Source: Oegoconia quadripuncta
Taxonomy: Eukaryota > Arthropoda > Insecta > Lepidoptera > Autostichidae
Length of the DNA stretch: 64,000 bases
Assembly: GCA_949316235.1 (NCBI GenBank)
Contig: OX438751.1
Location: 3,248,413 to 3,312,412 of the forward strand
Reading direction: 5' to 3'
Positions 24,546 through 35,100 of the stretch are shown here, one piece after another. Position 1 is the first letter of the stretch; every line of letters starts with the position of its first letter. Made by a program: the position numbers and the translations under genes. A model generated the notes under the pieces. The model searched no databases and was not told the DNA's origin. It saw only the letters and a program-made list of their open reading frames with translations.

Positions 24546-24878
24546 CTAAGATTGGTAATTGCATTTTGCTAACATCATCTTCAATTTAGCTATTTCATCA
24601 TCCTTAGCCGCCAATTCTTCTTTTAGCGACTGGATGGTGTCGTCCTTGTTTTCTGATAGATGTTTGAGCTCGTCCAACAGCTGCTTTGAATCTAGCCTCC
24701 TGGATGGTCGCCTCTGAACCAGCTTCCCAATTATATGGGCAATTTTAGGGTAATTGGCAGTGAGATGAGCAGGAATCTGACCTTTGCGGAGATCTGTGAT
24801 GGTCTTGACGCGTTCCATATCAGTGCTGAACGGCTCCACCATCTCAAGGAGTATAATCCCAAGGCTGTACATGTCGCT
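24546..24878 (-). CDS. EIF2AK1: EIF2AK1 exon 3 (C-lobe end and coiled coil)
   Basis: Acceptor AATTTCAG; 333 bases, phase 0, beginning SDMYSLGIILLEMVEPF and ending in a TAG stop. After helices typical of the HRI C-lobe it closes with a Lys/Glu/Leu-rich coiled coil, as in vertebrate HRI. Confidence 0.93.
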   Translation of the reverse strand, partial: SDMYSLGIILLEMVEPFSTDMERVKTITDLRKGQIPAHLTANYPKIAHIIGKLVQRRPSRRLDSKQLLDELKHLSENKDDTIQSLKEELAAKDDEIAKLKMMLAKCNYQS

Positions 24879-27800
24879 CTGAAATTCGAATTTAAAAATT
24901 TGTTAAAGAAATGAATAAATAATAAATAAATACCTTTGCACATACACACAGCGTCGTCTAGTTCCACACTAAGCAACTAGGCTTGTATTATAGATACCAG
25001 ATGGTTGATAAACTACACAAATACATTTTTCTTGTAAATAAATACAGAAATGTTTTAATATTTTATTGACTGCTGAGGGTAAATACAATTCTCCTGGTTT
25101 ATTTATTTATTTATCATTTATTGCACACAAGAAAAAAACATACAGATACAACTTAATAGAGACGACAGCAGACCTACGAAAGAGAGATATGACTGGAACA
25201 GGCAGATAAGACGTGCACAATGGAAATATAAAGAAATGAATAAATATGATAGATAAAAAAAACCTAACTGAATATAAATATAACTACATACTAATAAGTA
25301 CATAAATACATAAATAAGTACATATTTCAATACATACGAATATAAAATATAACATACATATAATACACGGAATACACTATGAAATGGAAAGGTAATGTTC
25401 CTTAACTCTTTTCCTAAAGACAGCGATCGATGGACTGGCACGGATAGTGTGAGGAAGAGAATTCCACAGCCTGGCAGCATGCACAGTGAAAGAATGTGAG
25501 TAGAAGTCTGAGCAGTGAGAAGGGATACACAGCAGAGTCCTGACGTTAGAACGGCAGGGCTCATCCTGTGGCCGCGAAAATAAAAACGCTCACGTAAATA
25601 AGAAGGGGAAGAAGGATTATGCAGGATAATATAAAGAAGAGAGACGACATGAGCATTCCTACGAAGATTCCGGATTTCCGAACCTAAATGATATATAAGT
25701 TACGCATATTTAGATTGGGTGTATTTTCTAGATTCCATTTGATGCCGCAAAGTGAAATAGATTACGTAACGAAATTAACAGTAATATTCTTTCATGATTA
25801 AAATCATCATGAACTATTGTACATACAATCACCTAGTTTAAAAATACACTACTGGGGAACCAGGAAGAGAGTAGATTTAAAAAGGAGTTTTTTTACACAA
25901 TAAATGGTTTTTGGTTGGTGGTAGGGCATTTTAAATGTCCGCCTGGCTAGCTACCACCATCTTATCTAAATCTGCCGCCAAGCAGCAATGTTAATAGCAT
26001 TGTTGTGTTCCGGCTGTCAGAGATAAGATAGCCAGTCCCCCAAATATGTTGGGGTTTCCGGGTCAGTACGCTTCGAACTTCGACCTCATCTTCACTTAAC
26101 ATCAGGTGTGATTGAGGTCAAGTAACAACCCGTTGTGCATAAAAAAAAAGTGTTTAAAAACAATCAACATTTACCTTGGAATTGCATTGTCCATCTAATT
26201 GTTCAGGTGCTGCATATAAATGGGTTCCTAATGCTAGACCACTATGAGATTGCTGCAAAGGGCATGCCAGCCCAAAGTCACCCAACTGAATAAGAAAGCC
26301 ATTCTCATTCTGAGCCACAAACACATTGCTAGGCTTTATGTCATGATGGATAATACCTCTCGAGTGTATGTAGTGTAAACCATGAACTAGCTGTGTAAAC
26401 ATATCATTAATTACATCAATATGTGTCCACATAACTGGACAATTCATGTAATTCATAATTGGTGAATCCAAGGATGCGGAATCGCTAGATTCACTGTGGT
26501 GTAAAGTCAAGTCTTCGGAACCATTTCTAGACAGCATGGAATTATTACGCTCATCGAGCCACTCTTTTAAAGTTTGTTGGCAGAACGTCATTTGAATGTA
26601 TAGTGTAGCCCATTTTAAGTTAACTCTTGAACAGTTTTCGTACTCCTTGCTGTAATTACAAATGGCATTCTCTTCCTGTGGTGGGTTTGAGTCCTCATCA
26701 CTCTCAGAGTCTGTTGCTTCAACATCCGAGCTCTCTACATTCTCAAAACTGTTGGAGTTTTTGAAGGATATAATAAAGTCTGACTGGCTGTTATTCTTGG
26801 TTAATTCTTTGGAGTTGTGTGTTTTGAAGGATGTTATTATATCTGGGTATGCAGATGATATAATATTGGAGTTCGAAAACTCATCGCTGTCCGTATCCAT
26901 TTGATTTTTCCTTTTCTGGTGTTTCTTTGTTACTTTTGATTCTATCATTGGCTCCAACCAGGCTGCTTTGTAATTTACTATATTCGGATGGTTGAGGCTG
27001 GCAATAGTTTTCACTTCAGACAGATGGTTCATGATTGAATTGACATCAGAGGATTTGATATAAACTTTTTTGACAGCATACTCCACTCCATCCAGCCTGT
27101 GCCTAGCTTTGAAGACACTCCCAAAACCACCTCCAGCAATAAAATATAGCTCTTCAAATTCTTTGTGATATCGAGACCACTCAAGTCCTGAAGGCTGTAC
27201 AATAGGCCATGTAGCTGGCAGGCTTATAGGTATATCAGAACCTTTTGCAACAGAAACAAGTTGGTACAATGCTCTCTGATACTGACTCCTCATGGCTTCA
27301 AACTCGCCCATAGAGTATGAATTGTCTATTAGGTTCATGCTGTGAAGTTTTTCACATATTGTGTTGTACAGGAGGTTAGCTCTGGAAGAGTCTTTCTCAA
27401 GGAGTGTGCATAGTTGTTTGACGAGTGACTGGACAAGGAGACTGATGGGTGTAGTCGCCGATGGTTGTATAACGTCAATCTGATGCATGCTCTGCTGGAA
27501 TAGGGAGTCATGGTGACTATTACGAGCTAAACCTGAAAATAAAAAAGAATGTGTTATAACAGACTATGTTTCTATTTATTTCGTTATGATGCATGCTTAT
27601 TTTGTTTACAAATTCCTTAAGTTGTTGTAACTACAACTAGATTAATTAGGGATAAACTTTGTATAATGAATACGAACTTCATGTATGTTTATAATATTTA
27701 TGTGTTTATCAACAGATACTATAAGTAATATATTATACCTCCTCCCGCCTCCATGGCTCAATGTAAACAACATTGGGTTTACCATTCGGAGGTCGTAGGG

Positions 27801-29056
27801 TTCAATCCCCAGCGGGGTACATGTTTAAGTACTCGGTTTGGTTGGTGGTAGGGCATTTTAAATGTCCGCCTGGCTAGCTACCACCATCTTATCTAAATCT
27901 GCCGCCAAGCAGCAATGTTAATAGCATTGTTGTGTTCCGGTTGTCAGAGATAAGATAGCCAGTCCCCCAAATATGTTGGGGTTTCTGGGTCAGTACGCTT
28001 CCACAGTCGACCTCATCTTCACTTAACATCAGGTGTGATTGAGGTCAAGTACGAACCCGTTGTGCGCCTGTAATATTTCAAACTATTACATCCATTGTCT
28101 AGTCCAGCAAAGCCCGCTCTATAGAGATAGCACAGGTTTCGCCTAGTTTAGGTCTAGAAAATTGGTGTAATTGTTTCAAATATTTACTTAATATATAAAA
28201 AGACGAATGTCAGGTGAGAATGCATTGTTTAATCAGTAGGAATTTAATGAAGCTTGTGAGGATAAACTAGATATTAGATTACTGTTCCAATAAGTGACAC
28301 TACCAATTGAGGCGTAGATAAGAGGGCAATAAGTTTATTAGGGTGTGCTAGGTTTTATTTGATACAGGCTTTCCTCCCGCGGCTTCGCCTGCGTGGAACA
28401 ACTTTTTCGCGGAAATTTGTTTATCCCGCGGTAACTACTCACTTTATCGAGATAAAAAAACATCCTATGCCTCAATCCAGCGTATATTCTACCTACACAC
28501 CAAATTTTATCCAAATCCCGTTCATCTGTTACGGCGTGATTTAGCTACAAACAAACATCCAAACTTTCGCATTTATAAAAGACTAGTTAGATGATTCAGA
28601 ACAATTTCTGTCAGACATCTAAAGGTCTTTTTATGTTTTCATAGCCGATTTCATTTGTCACTTCACCTTATCTATCATACCTATGTAACAATCTATCATT
28701 ACTAACAGATAGCCTACTTGCTGCATATACTGTAAGTAGTACAATATTTCATCATTGTTGCAAAAAAGTTAAAAATAAACCATGTACTATTGGACTCAAA
28801 TACATATTGCAGCTTACCAAATTGCAAGAAATAACCAGAATATGTACTTTAAAATAGAATAACCTACACAATCCCCCGATATCGTAAACTTAGTTTTTTT
28901 TGTGTTCAACAAACAAGCATAACTAAAACGCATAATCTTTGTTTGTCACACAATATTGTAATATGAAATAACATAAGATAACAACAACTCACCCAAGTCA
29001 AAAGCCTTAACCGTAGTTAGAGCCTCCCATTTATCCTGTTTCTGGTTTTGTTGCAT
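24546..29056 (-). CDS. EIF2AK1: Heme-regulated-inhibitor-type eIF2-alpha kinase, complete
   Basis: Exons (in transcript order) 29056-28993, 27532-26175 and 24878-24546 give 584 residues; human HRI is about 630. The family phosphorylates the alpha subunit of eIF2 in the cytosol under heme deficiency or other stress and so lowers translation initiation. Visible: His-containing N-terminal region (1-140), glycine-rich loop GGGFGSVFKA (155-164), AVKK with the ATP-binding Lys at 176, helix-C Glu at 194, a Ser/acidic kinase insert (about 217-326) typical of eIF2 kinases, catalytic loop HHDIKPSN (417-424, Asp 419), DFG with Asp at 440, APEQ (463-466), the HRI-like stretch SDMYSLGIILLE, and a C-terminal coiled coil. 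The start ATG at 29056 opens MQQNQKQDKWEAL. The usual HRD is HHD here. Drosophila has only GCN2 and PERK, so an HRI-type kinase fits a non-dipteran insect. It is head to head with METTL13. Confidence 0.95.
24931..25050 (-). mobile_element. SINE-B 3' half in EIF2AK1 intron 2
   Basis: Contains ACACACAGCGTCGTCTAGTT and ACCAGATGGTTGATAAACTA, the inverse of the SINE-B tail. Confidence 0.6.
25065..25690 (-). mobile_element. LINE 3' end in EIF2AK1 intron 2
   Basis: The minus-strand frame ending at TAG 25377-25379 encodes DEPCRSNVRTLLCIPSHC, SFTVHAARLWNSLPHTIRAS and FRKRVKEHYLSIS, a typical non-LTR retrotransposon C-terminus, followed by an AT-rich 3' UTR ending in AATAAATGATAAATAAATAA. Upstream (SEIRNLRRNAHVVSLLY) is one frame off, so a one-base indel near 25560 breaks it. 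The hydrophobic 148-residue frame over the same stretch is a shadow. Confidence 0.8.
25912..26150 (+). mobile_element. SINE-A, 5'-truncated, beside the EIF2AK1 exon 2 donor
   Basis: Begins GGTTGGTGGTAGGGCATTTT and ends CCCGTTGTGCATAAAAAAAAA at 26150, 24 bp from the donor at 26173-26174; antisense to the gene. Confidence 0.8.
26175..27532 (-). CDS. EIF2AK1: EIF2AK1 exon 2 (most of the kinase domain)
   Basis: Acceptor ATTTTCAG, donor GTAAAT; 1,358 bases covering residues 22-474, from the N-terminal region to just after the APEQ motif. A SINE lies in antisense orientation about 25 bp beyond the donor, in intron 2. Confidence 0.94.
27743..28066 (+). mobile_element. SINE-A, full length, in EIF2AK1 intron 1
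   Basis: CCGCCTCCATGGCTCAATGT head, GGTTCAATCCCCAGCGGGG, tail CCCGTTGTGC without an A run. Confidence 0.8.
28365..28590. repeat. Helitron-like repeat copy in EIF2AK1 intron 1
   Basis: CCCGCGGCTTCGCCTGCGTG to CAAACTTTCGCATTTATAAA, the inverse orientation of the 23.8-kb copy. Confidence 0.55.
28993..29056 (-). CDS. EIF2AK1: EIF2AK1 exon 1
   Basis: Encodes residues 1-21 plus one base, beginning MQQNQKQDKW; donor GTGAGT. The codon for Gly22 is split across intron 1, and the joined reading frame into exon 2 stays open. Confidence 0.88.
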
Positions 29057-30542
29057 TGTTCTATTCGAGATTGTATTTCATTGAAGTCTCTGTACACCAT
29101 TTTCACGCAAAAACATATAGGGTCTTGTGAGACACCGACATTCTCATAGTAAACATTTCCATTTTGCTAACACAAAGCTTTTTTTTTCTTAAATCATCAA
29201 TGCAAACTAGAAATCCAAAAAATCAACTAAATCAACAACTCAAATAGGTACCTACCTACCTAATCAAAGTTATTTACAGATGACTTTTACTGATGATCAG
29301 AGTTACTAACTCAAAAAAAGTACCCTGAAACTGAAAACACGACGAAGTACCCCAAAATTGTCTTAATCCAATAATAATTATTAGCCCAAAAATTTTAGTT
29401 TTATAAGGGTAAATAGGCACTATTGCTAAGATTTTTGGTTAAGTTTTTCTTTTAAAGTTGGGAATATACGTCCATTTGTGTTTCCGATTGTCCGATCAGA
29501 TTATTTGAACGTATTCATGTTAGAGGTTGTATATGGTGTGTAACTTGGACACTTGACTGACACCTAATATTTTTTCTTTTCTATTACTATTTTTTCTTTT
29601 TCTTTTCTATTACTGTCTGTATATTCGTTTATATCTTATTTATTCCTGTATAATCTCGCTGATACTTCCTTTTGCTACATAGTTTATTTAATTTGTGTAA
29701 GGGAATCTTCTTTCAGTTATCTTTGTTTTTTTATGTAGATATTTTGACGTTACATTAAAAGGGAATTCTTACAAGCAAGTCAATATTTAATTTATATTAA
29801 ATTCGGTTTTTGGTATTTTATGGTTCCAATACAGAGCGCCCTAGGCAATCACTTTATCGGCGCCCCTGTACCGGCCATAAATGGCCATCATAATACTATA
29901 AATTTTAACTATGTAGTTGTTTTTGCAATTACGATGACGTTGTAACATCAAACCCTAGAATTTAGTAGACCACCCTTGTACTTACGCTAATGCGCGAATG
30001 AAATATGACGTTATAAATAACTGTGAAGAAATCAAGAGGGACGACAGAACGAACATTAAAAAATTATTATTAATAAATTAAAAAAATAAGTTTTGAAATA
30101 TTTATTGAAAAAATTATAAGTAGGTAAGAGAATAATAAACACAATTAAAAATTATAGATTTAGATTATAGATCAGCATTTAGTTCTTAATCGTCGATATG
30201 TTATTTTCTTTATTTATATTTAAAAATTCTGAGCTCGCACGCCCCTTGTAACTACGCGCCCCTAGGCACGTGCCTAGTTTGCCTTACGGATAATCCGCCT
30301 CTGTTCCCACCTGTCGTCCTGGAAACCTATGAGGTAGGTCGATATTCAGCAGTGGACGTATTGTGGTTAACTAAAATGATCTATAATTTGTACGTCTCGT
30401 GTGCAATTTCGAAGCGTAAATGTCAATTTGACAGAATGCCCAGCATGATAAAACAACACATCTTTTTTGAATGTTCTTCTTCTTCTTCTTATTTTTGAAG
30501 ATGGCAACCAGTCAACCTCATTGTCGAGGGACATTACTGCCA
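29057..30542. other. upstream region of EIF2AK1
   Basis: AT-rich; contains the presumed promoter but no clear TATA or initiator can be singled out. 29820-29880 and 30240-30300 (GCGCCCCTAGGCACGTGCC) are repeat-like. Confidence 0.4.
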
Positions 30543-30872
30543 GTTTCGAGTGAAAATTTTATTTATCTTATTTCTTCAGTTTATAGGTCAGTCTCAATCA
30601 AAACAAGTAATTCGTCGTATACAGAGTCTAGTCACGGTCAAGTCATTCTTCAGTAAAGTGGCAGAATGCTTTACAAAAGATTTTGGCGGCTTCTTGTGGG
30701 AACCCGAAAGCTCCGTTACGCACTTTAATTTACACTTCCCTTCACCTGTACACCAACACTAACGTTTGCTGCACAATATTCTGCCATTATTAAGCTTCAA
30801 AAGTTAGAATGCACAAATTTTAAGACCTATAAAGAAAAATGCTACTTCACTCGCCGAGTTCCCGCCAAAAAG
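30543..30872 (-). repeat. repeat R, left inverted copy
   Basis: Minus-strand copy of the element at 31613-32016, lacking its 3' end. Shared blocks include AAACAAGTAATTCGTCGTAT, TTCTTCAGTAAAGTGGCAGA and AGCTCCGTTACGCACTTTAA. Confidence 0.8.
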
Positions 30873-31310
30873 CCTTTGAATGTTCGTCTTTCGGCATTCA
30901 GCGCCTTGTGCTGATGGATGGACTGATTGAAATATATGGGCAACCCGATCTCGTCCCACGCTCCTTAGAAGACTTACTCAAAAATACTTTGACTTTTATC
31001 CCTTTGTACAAATTTATATTGAATACTGTTAAAGAAATCTAAATAAACAGCTGTTGACCTGAAACCACAGATTACCCCCAATAATTTGTACCATTGACCC
31101 TTGTTTTGACATTCAATCTCACAAATGAATAAGCTATTGTTCAATCATGTAATGATTCAACGAACTATGACTTGACTTACGCTCTAAGTTTGACTATGAC
31201 TGATATGAAGAATAGATTCATTCGATTCATCGAAGACATAGATAGATTCGACATTAGTCCAGATTAAGGTCAAGAGCGATCCCATTCTAATTAAAAAAAA
31301 AAAAAAAAAA
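30873..31310 (+). other. unrecognised open frame with A tail
   Basis: Following repeat R, a frame reads LVLMDGLIEIYGQPDLVPRS and LEDLLKNTLTFIPLYKFILN to a TAA-less stop TAA-like end at 31040-31042, then CTAAATAAAC and a 250-bp AT-rich stretch ending in a 22-A run. It could be a retrocopied 3' end of a gene, an exon, or part of a repeat. No family recognised. Confidence 0.3.
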
Positions 31311-31612
31311 AAATAGAACTGGATCCTGGAAATAAACAAGTTGAAACAGATGAGAAAGAATAAAAATCATAGAAGAAAGAAGACTGAAGACGTAACATTT
31401 AACAAATACTGGAAGACATAAATTACTGAAGAAGAGGCTGTATGGCTATGCTCCTTGGCCTGCCTATCAAAGGGCGAACATTATTAAAAAAAAAAAAAAC
31501 AACAAATACAATCCAAATACTGGAAGATATAAATTACTGAGGAAGAAGCTGTATGGCTATGCCCCTTGGCCTGCCTATCAAAGGGCGAACATTATTAAAA
31601 AAAAAAACAACA
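31287..31612 (+). repeat. A-tailed insertion train upstream of METTL13
   Basis: A run at 31289-31310, then two tandem units (about 31400-31499 and 31510-31607) each with ATGGCTATG, CCTTGGCCTGCCTATCAAAG and GGCGAACATTATTAAAA. Each A tail is followed by CAACA. They look like serial insertions into each other's A tails. Confidence 0.65.
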
Positions 31613-32021
31613 GGCTTTTTGGCGGGAACTCAGCGAGTGAAGTAGCATTTTTCTTTATAAATCTTATAATTTGTGCATTCTAACTTTTGAAGCTTAATAA
31701 TGGCAGAATATTGTGCAGCAAACGTTAGTGATGGTGTACAAGTGAAGGGAAGTGTAAATTAAAGTGCGTAACGGAGCTTTCGGGTTCCCACAAGAAGCCG
31801 CCAAAATCTTTTGTAAAGCATTCTGCCACTTTACTGAAGAATGACTTGACCGTGACTAGACTCTGTATACGCCAAGTATACGACGAATTACTTGTTTTGA
31901 CTGTGACTGTCTTACAAACTGAAGAAATAAGAGAAATAAGACATGGCTGTTATGGGCTAGATCCCTTTGCCTTCTCCTAAAGGAGAGAATGAAAAAAAAA
32001 AAAAAAAAAAAAAAAACAACA
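31613..32021 (+). mobile_element. repeat R, A-tailed SINE-like element next to the METTL13 start
   Basis: Starts GGCTTTTTGGCGGGAACTC, ends AGGAGAGAATG followed by 25 A. AAAAACAACA stands on both sides (31603-31612, 32012-32021), a probable target-site duplication. A third copy, inverted, is at 53690-54045. No tRNA-like head seen. Ends 86 bp before the METTL13 ATG. Confidence 0.75.
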
Positions 32022-32098
32022 ATCGAAAACTGTTGAAGTCGAAATTTTTCATTTTTCACATACTTTAATTAATTATCGTATCAGCTGGTATCAGCTTC

Positions 32099-32109
32099 AT
32101 GCAATAATG
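32099..32109 (+). promoter_or_regulatory. two-codon uORF overlapping the METTL13 start
   Basis: The sequence ATGCAATAATG places a two-codon ORF (Met-Gln-stop) so that its TAA shares its last base with the METTL13 ATG. It would matter only if transcription starts upstream of 32099, which the sequence does not show. Confidence 0.45.
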
Positions 32110-32198
32110 TATCTGTTACCGAAAAGCCACAAGGAATTCAGTGATAAAGATTATTGGAATAAGTTTTTTAAGAAACGGGGCAATAAAGCCTTTGAATG
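32107..32198 (+). CDS. METTL13: METTL13 exon 1
   Basis: Residues 1-31 (last codon split). ATG at 32107, donor GTAGGT. Encodes [20 protein letters not shown], the conserved lead-in to the first methyltransferase domain. Confidence 0.93.
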
Positions 32199-35100
32199 GT
32201 AGGTTACTTTTTCCTGTTTTCAAACGTTCTAGAAGATATATTTATTTTCCATGTGTAATTCACATTGCTCGTTTGTTTTGAAGGTACGGCGAGTATCTGG
32301 AATTATGCGGACATCTGCACAAATACATAAAACAAAAGGATTCAATACTTATAACTGGCTGCGGTAATTCTAGCCTAAGTGCAGACCTTTACGATGTTGG
32401 TTATCCAAATATCTCTAACATAGATGTTTCAGAAGTGGTTATTAAGCTGATGAAGTCCTCAAACTCGAAAAGAACGCAGATGAAGTTCATTTGTATGGAC
32501 GCAATGTGTATGACTTTTGAAAATGGTGACTTTAATGTTGTACTTGATAAGGGCACACTAGATGCGCTCATGCCGGATGATGCAGATGAAACAAATGAGA
32601 GGATAGATAAATATTTTGCAGAAATTAAGCGTGTGTTGAAACTAGGTGGACGATACATGTGTATAACATTGCTACAAAGTCATATTTTAAATAAACTGCT
32701 AGCAACATTCTGTGATAAGTCATGGATGTTCAGAGTGGTCCGGTGCCATGAGGCGGAGCAGAAGAATTTTGCGAATGGTGACGGAGCAACATTTCCGGTG
32801 TTCGTTGTTATCGCAACTAAGTTTAAAGAAATGCCTAAGTTGGTAAGTTAGGTGAACTTTTAAGTATCTCATTAACAACAGTGTAGTGAGTAGTTACACT
32901 GCCTGCAAAATGATAGATTGGTGTAGTGGATAGTGGCCCTGTCTGCCAATGCAATGGGTTCGAATCCCACGAGGAGTAAATGTTGTTGTGAAGAATACCA
33001 ATATTTATGTATGTTTATCCATCATCTAGTATCCATAGTACAAGTTTTGCTTATTTTGGGACTAGATGATTGATGTAACTGTCCAAAATAGTGTGAGTAT
33101 AGTTGAGAGTTCGTGTTATGTATTGTGTAGGTGATTTATATGTATTTAGTTATTTGTTTATAATAAAATGTATTTGTATCATAGGTATCTATTCTTTTTT
33201 GTTTTTTTTTTAATCTTTTTTTTATTTGAGGCTTTTGTACACCCTGGGTGACTATGCCGGCTTCATTGATACATTCGCCTTTGTAAACCGCACTCTCTTT
33301 TTGCAATGGACAATCCAATAAATTTATACAGACTGACAGCACTCCTACAGAGCATATCAGCCAAAACACAGTTAAGCTGCCCATTGCATAGCTCCGATGA
33401 TTTAATCAAAAGTCGTTCTCTAATATCTGCACTCCGGTCACAGTCCAACAAAAAGTGTAACATGTCATCTGGCTTGTCACAAACTGAACACAGTGGTGGC
33501 GGTTTAATTCCCATCATATGATAAAATTTATTTGTTGGTTTGTGTCCTGAGCGCAGTCTAAAGGCTGAGACCGCTGGGTAGACTGGCAGAGTCAAACCAA
33601 GGCACCCATATAGGACCATTCTGGATGGTTCTGTACCAAATACCCTTTGCTACCCTGTACTCCAAAGTGGTACTCCCATTTTTCAAGAGATCTCGTCTTA
33701 ATTATATATGTGAGTTCACTGGCATAGGTGTCTATTATTAACTATGTATATAATTTTTGGGTTCCACATTTCTGTGTGGCCCATCCCGTGTAACTTTTCT
33801 AACCTCCAGTAGCATTGGCATGGAGTAATCCGTATTTGTTGTGCAATAAAGTATACTTAAGTGGTTGCTTGCTGGTGATGGTCTCTTCAGACATAAACTC
33901 ACCTTATCTGTCTGATTGTATTCTGTTTGTATTTCTTTTGCAATAAATACAAACAGGTATGTTTATGAAAATAATATTATTCATACTTGTATTTGTATTG
34001 TATTGTACTCTTATCAGTATTGTGTTTTGTAAAATGTATGTTCTCCTTTTGTACAATAAAGTGTATTTGTATTGTATTGTATTATTTTAGATTCTAGAAG
34101 TATGCATGGCTGGCGATAAAATGCTCAGGGTTGAGACTCCAGAGGAGGTGCAGAGCTCTGTGAAGTCAGTTCAGGATACAGCATTTGTGACCAATGGAAT
34201 AGCTAGGACTAGTTTGGAAGGAGAAGAGGAGGTAACTGAATCACTAAGTTTTTATATTTAGCATGGCAAAGTTAATTTTTGATAACTTACAGTGCCATTT
34301 CTAGTCAAATGCCTCTAATCTTTTTGCATTAAACTAACATAGTAGTTAAGAACTGGAATTATCTACCAGAACAAGTAGTAACAGCACCAAACATTAACGC
34401 ATTTAAGACACACTGGATAAACACACAGGCTACAAAGAGTAAGTGAAATTAGCCACCACTTATCAGTTGTGCTATCTACCTGCTTGCATTAATAATAATA
34501 ATGTGGTACAGGTTAAAGAATTTTTTTATTCAGTCTAGGATGTCAGAATATCACTTATTGAAGGTCAATATGGTTTTTACTATTAATTTATTAGATTAAA
34601 TAATTAATTAATTACTAATTTGGCAAAAAATTTAAATTCAATTCAATTTATTAATGTGAAACACAGGTATAAAAGATGTTAGTAAATATTATGGTGTAAG
34701 TAACACTGTGATCTACCATTTTGGAAAAAATTATTAGTTATCTGAAGTACATAGGCTTATCTAAGATGGTAGGAAATTTTTGTAAAAAAACAAATATATT
34801 ACAGTAGATACCTATTAGCTTAGTTTCGAAAATTAATATTATAATTCCATGTCAATTATTAAGGACAATGTTAAAATTGTAAAATACGATTGAAATAGGT
34901 AAATAAAAATGTCAAATTGAAATGAAATCAGATTAAAACATGTAGGTACATAGTCATGGAATATTTAACATGAATTATATTCATATTAAATATTAAAAAA
35001 AACACACTAAACTTGTAGAACATTTACAAAGAGTGGTAACAATAAACTGACCTGTTTGGTGTAGTGGTTAGAAACTCTGACCACTATACCAAAAGGTTGC

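Noticed and set aside
25118..25564. 148-residue hydrophobic minus-strand frame, membrane-protein-like
   Set aside because: It is a shadow of a LINE C-terminus in another frame and of its AT-rich 3' UTR; the hydrophobicity comes from T-rich codons.
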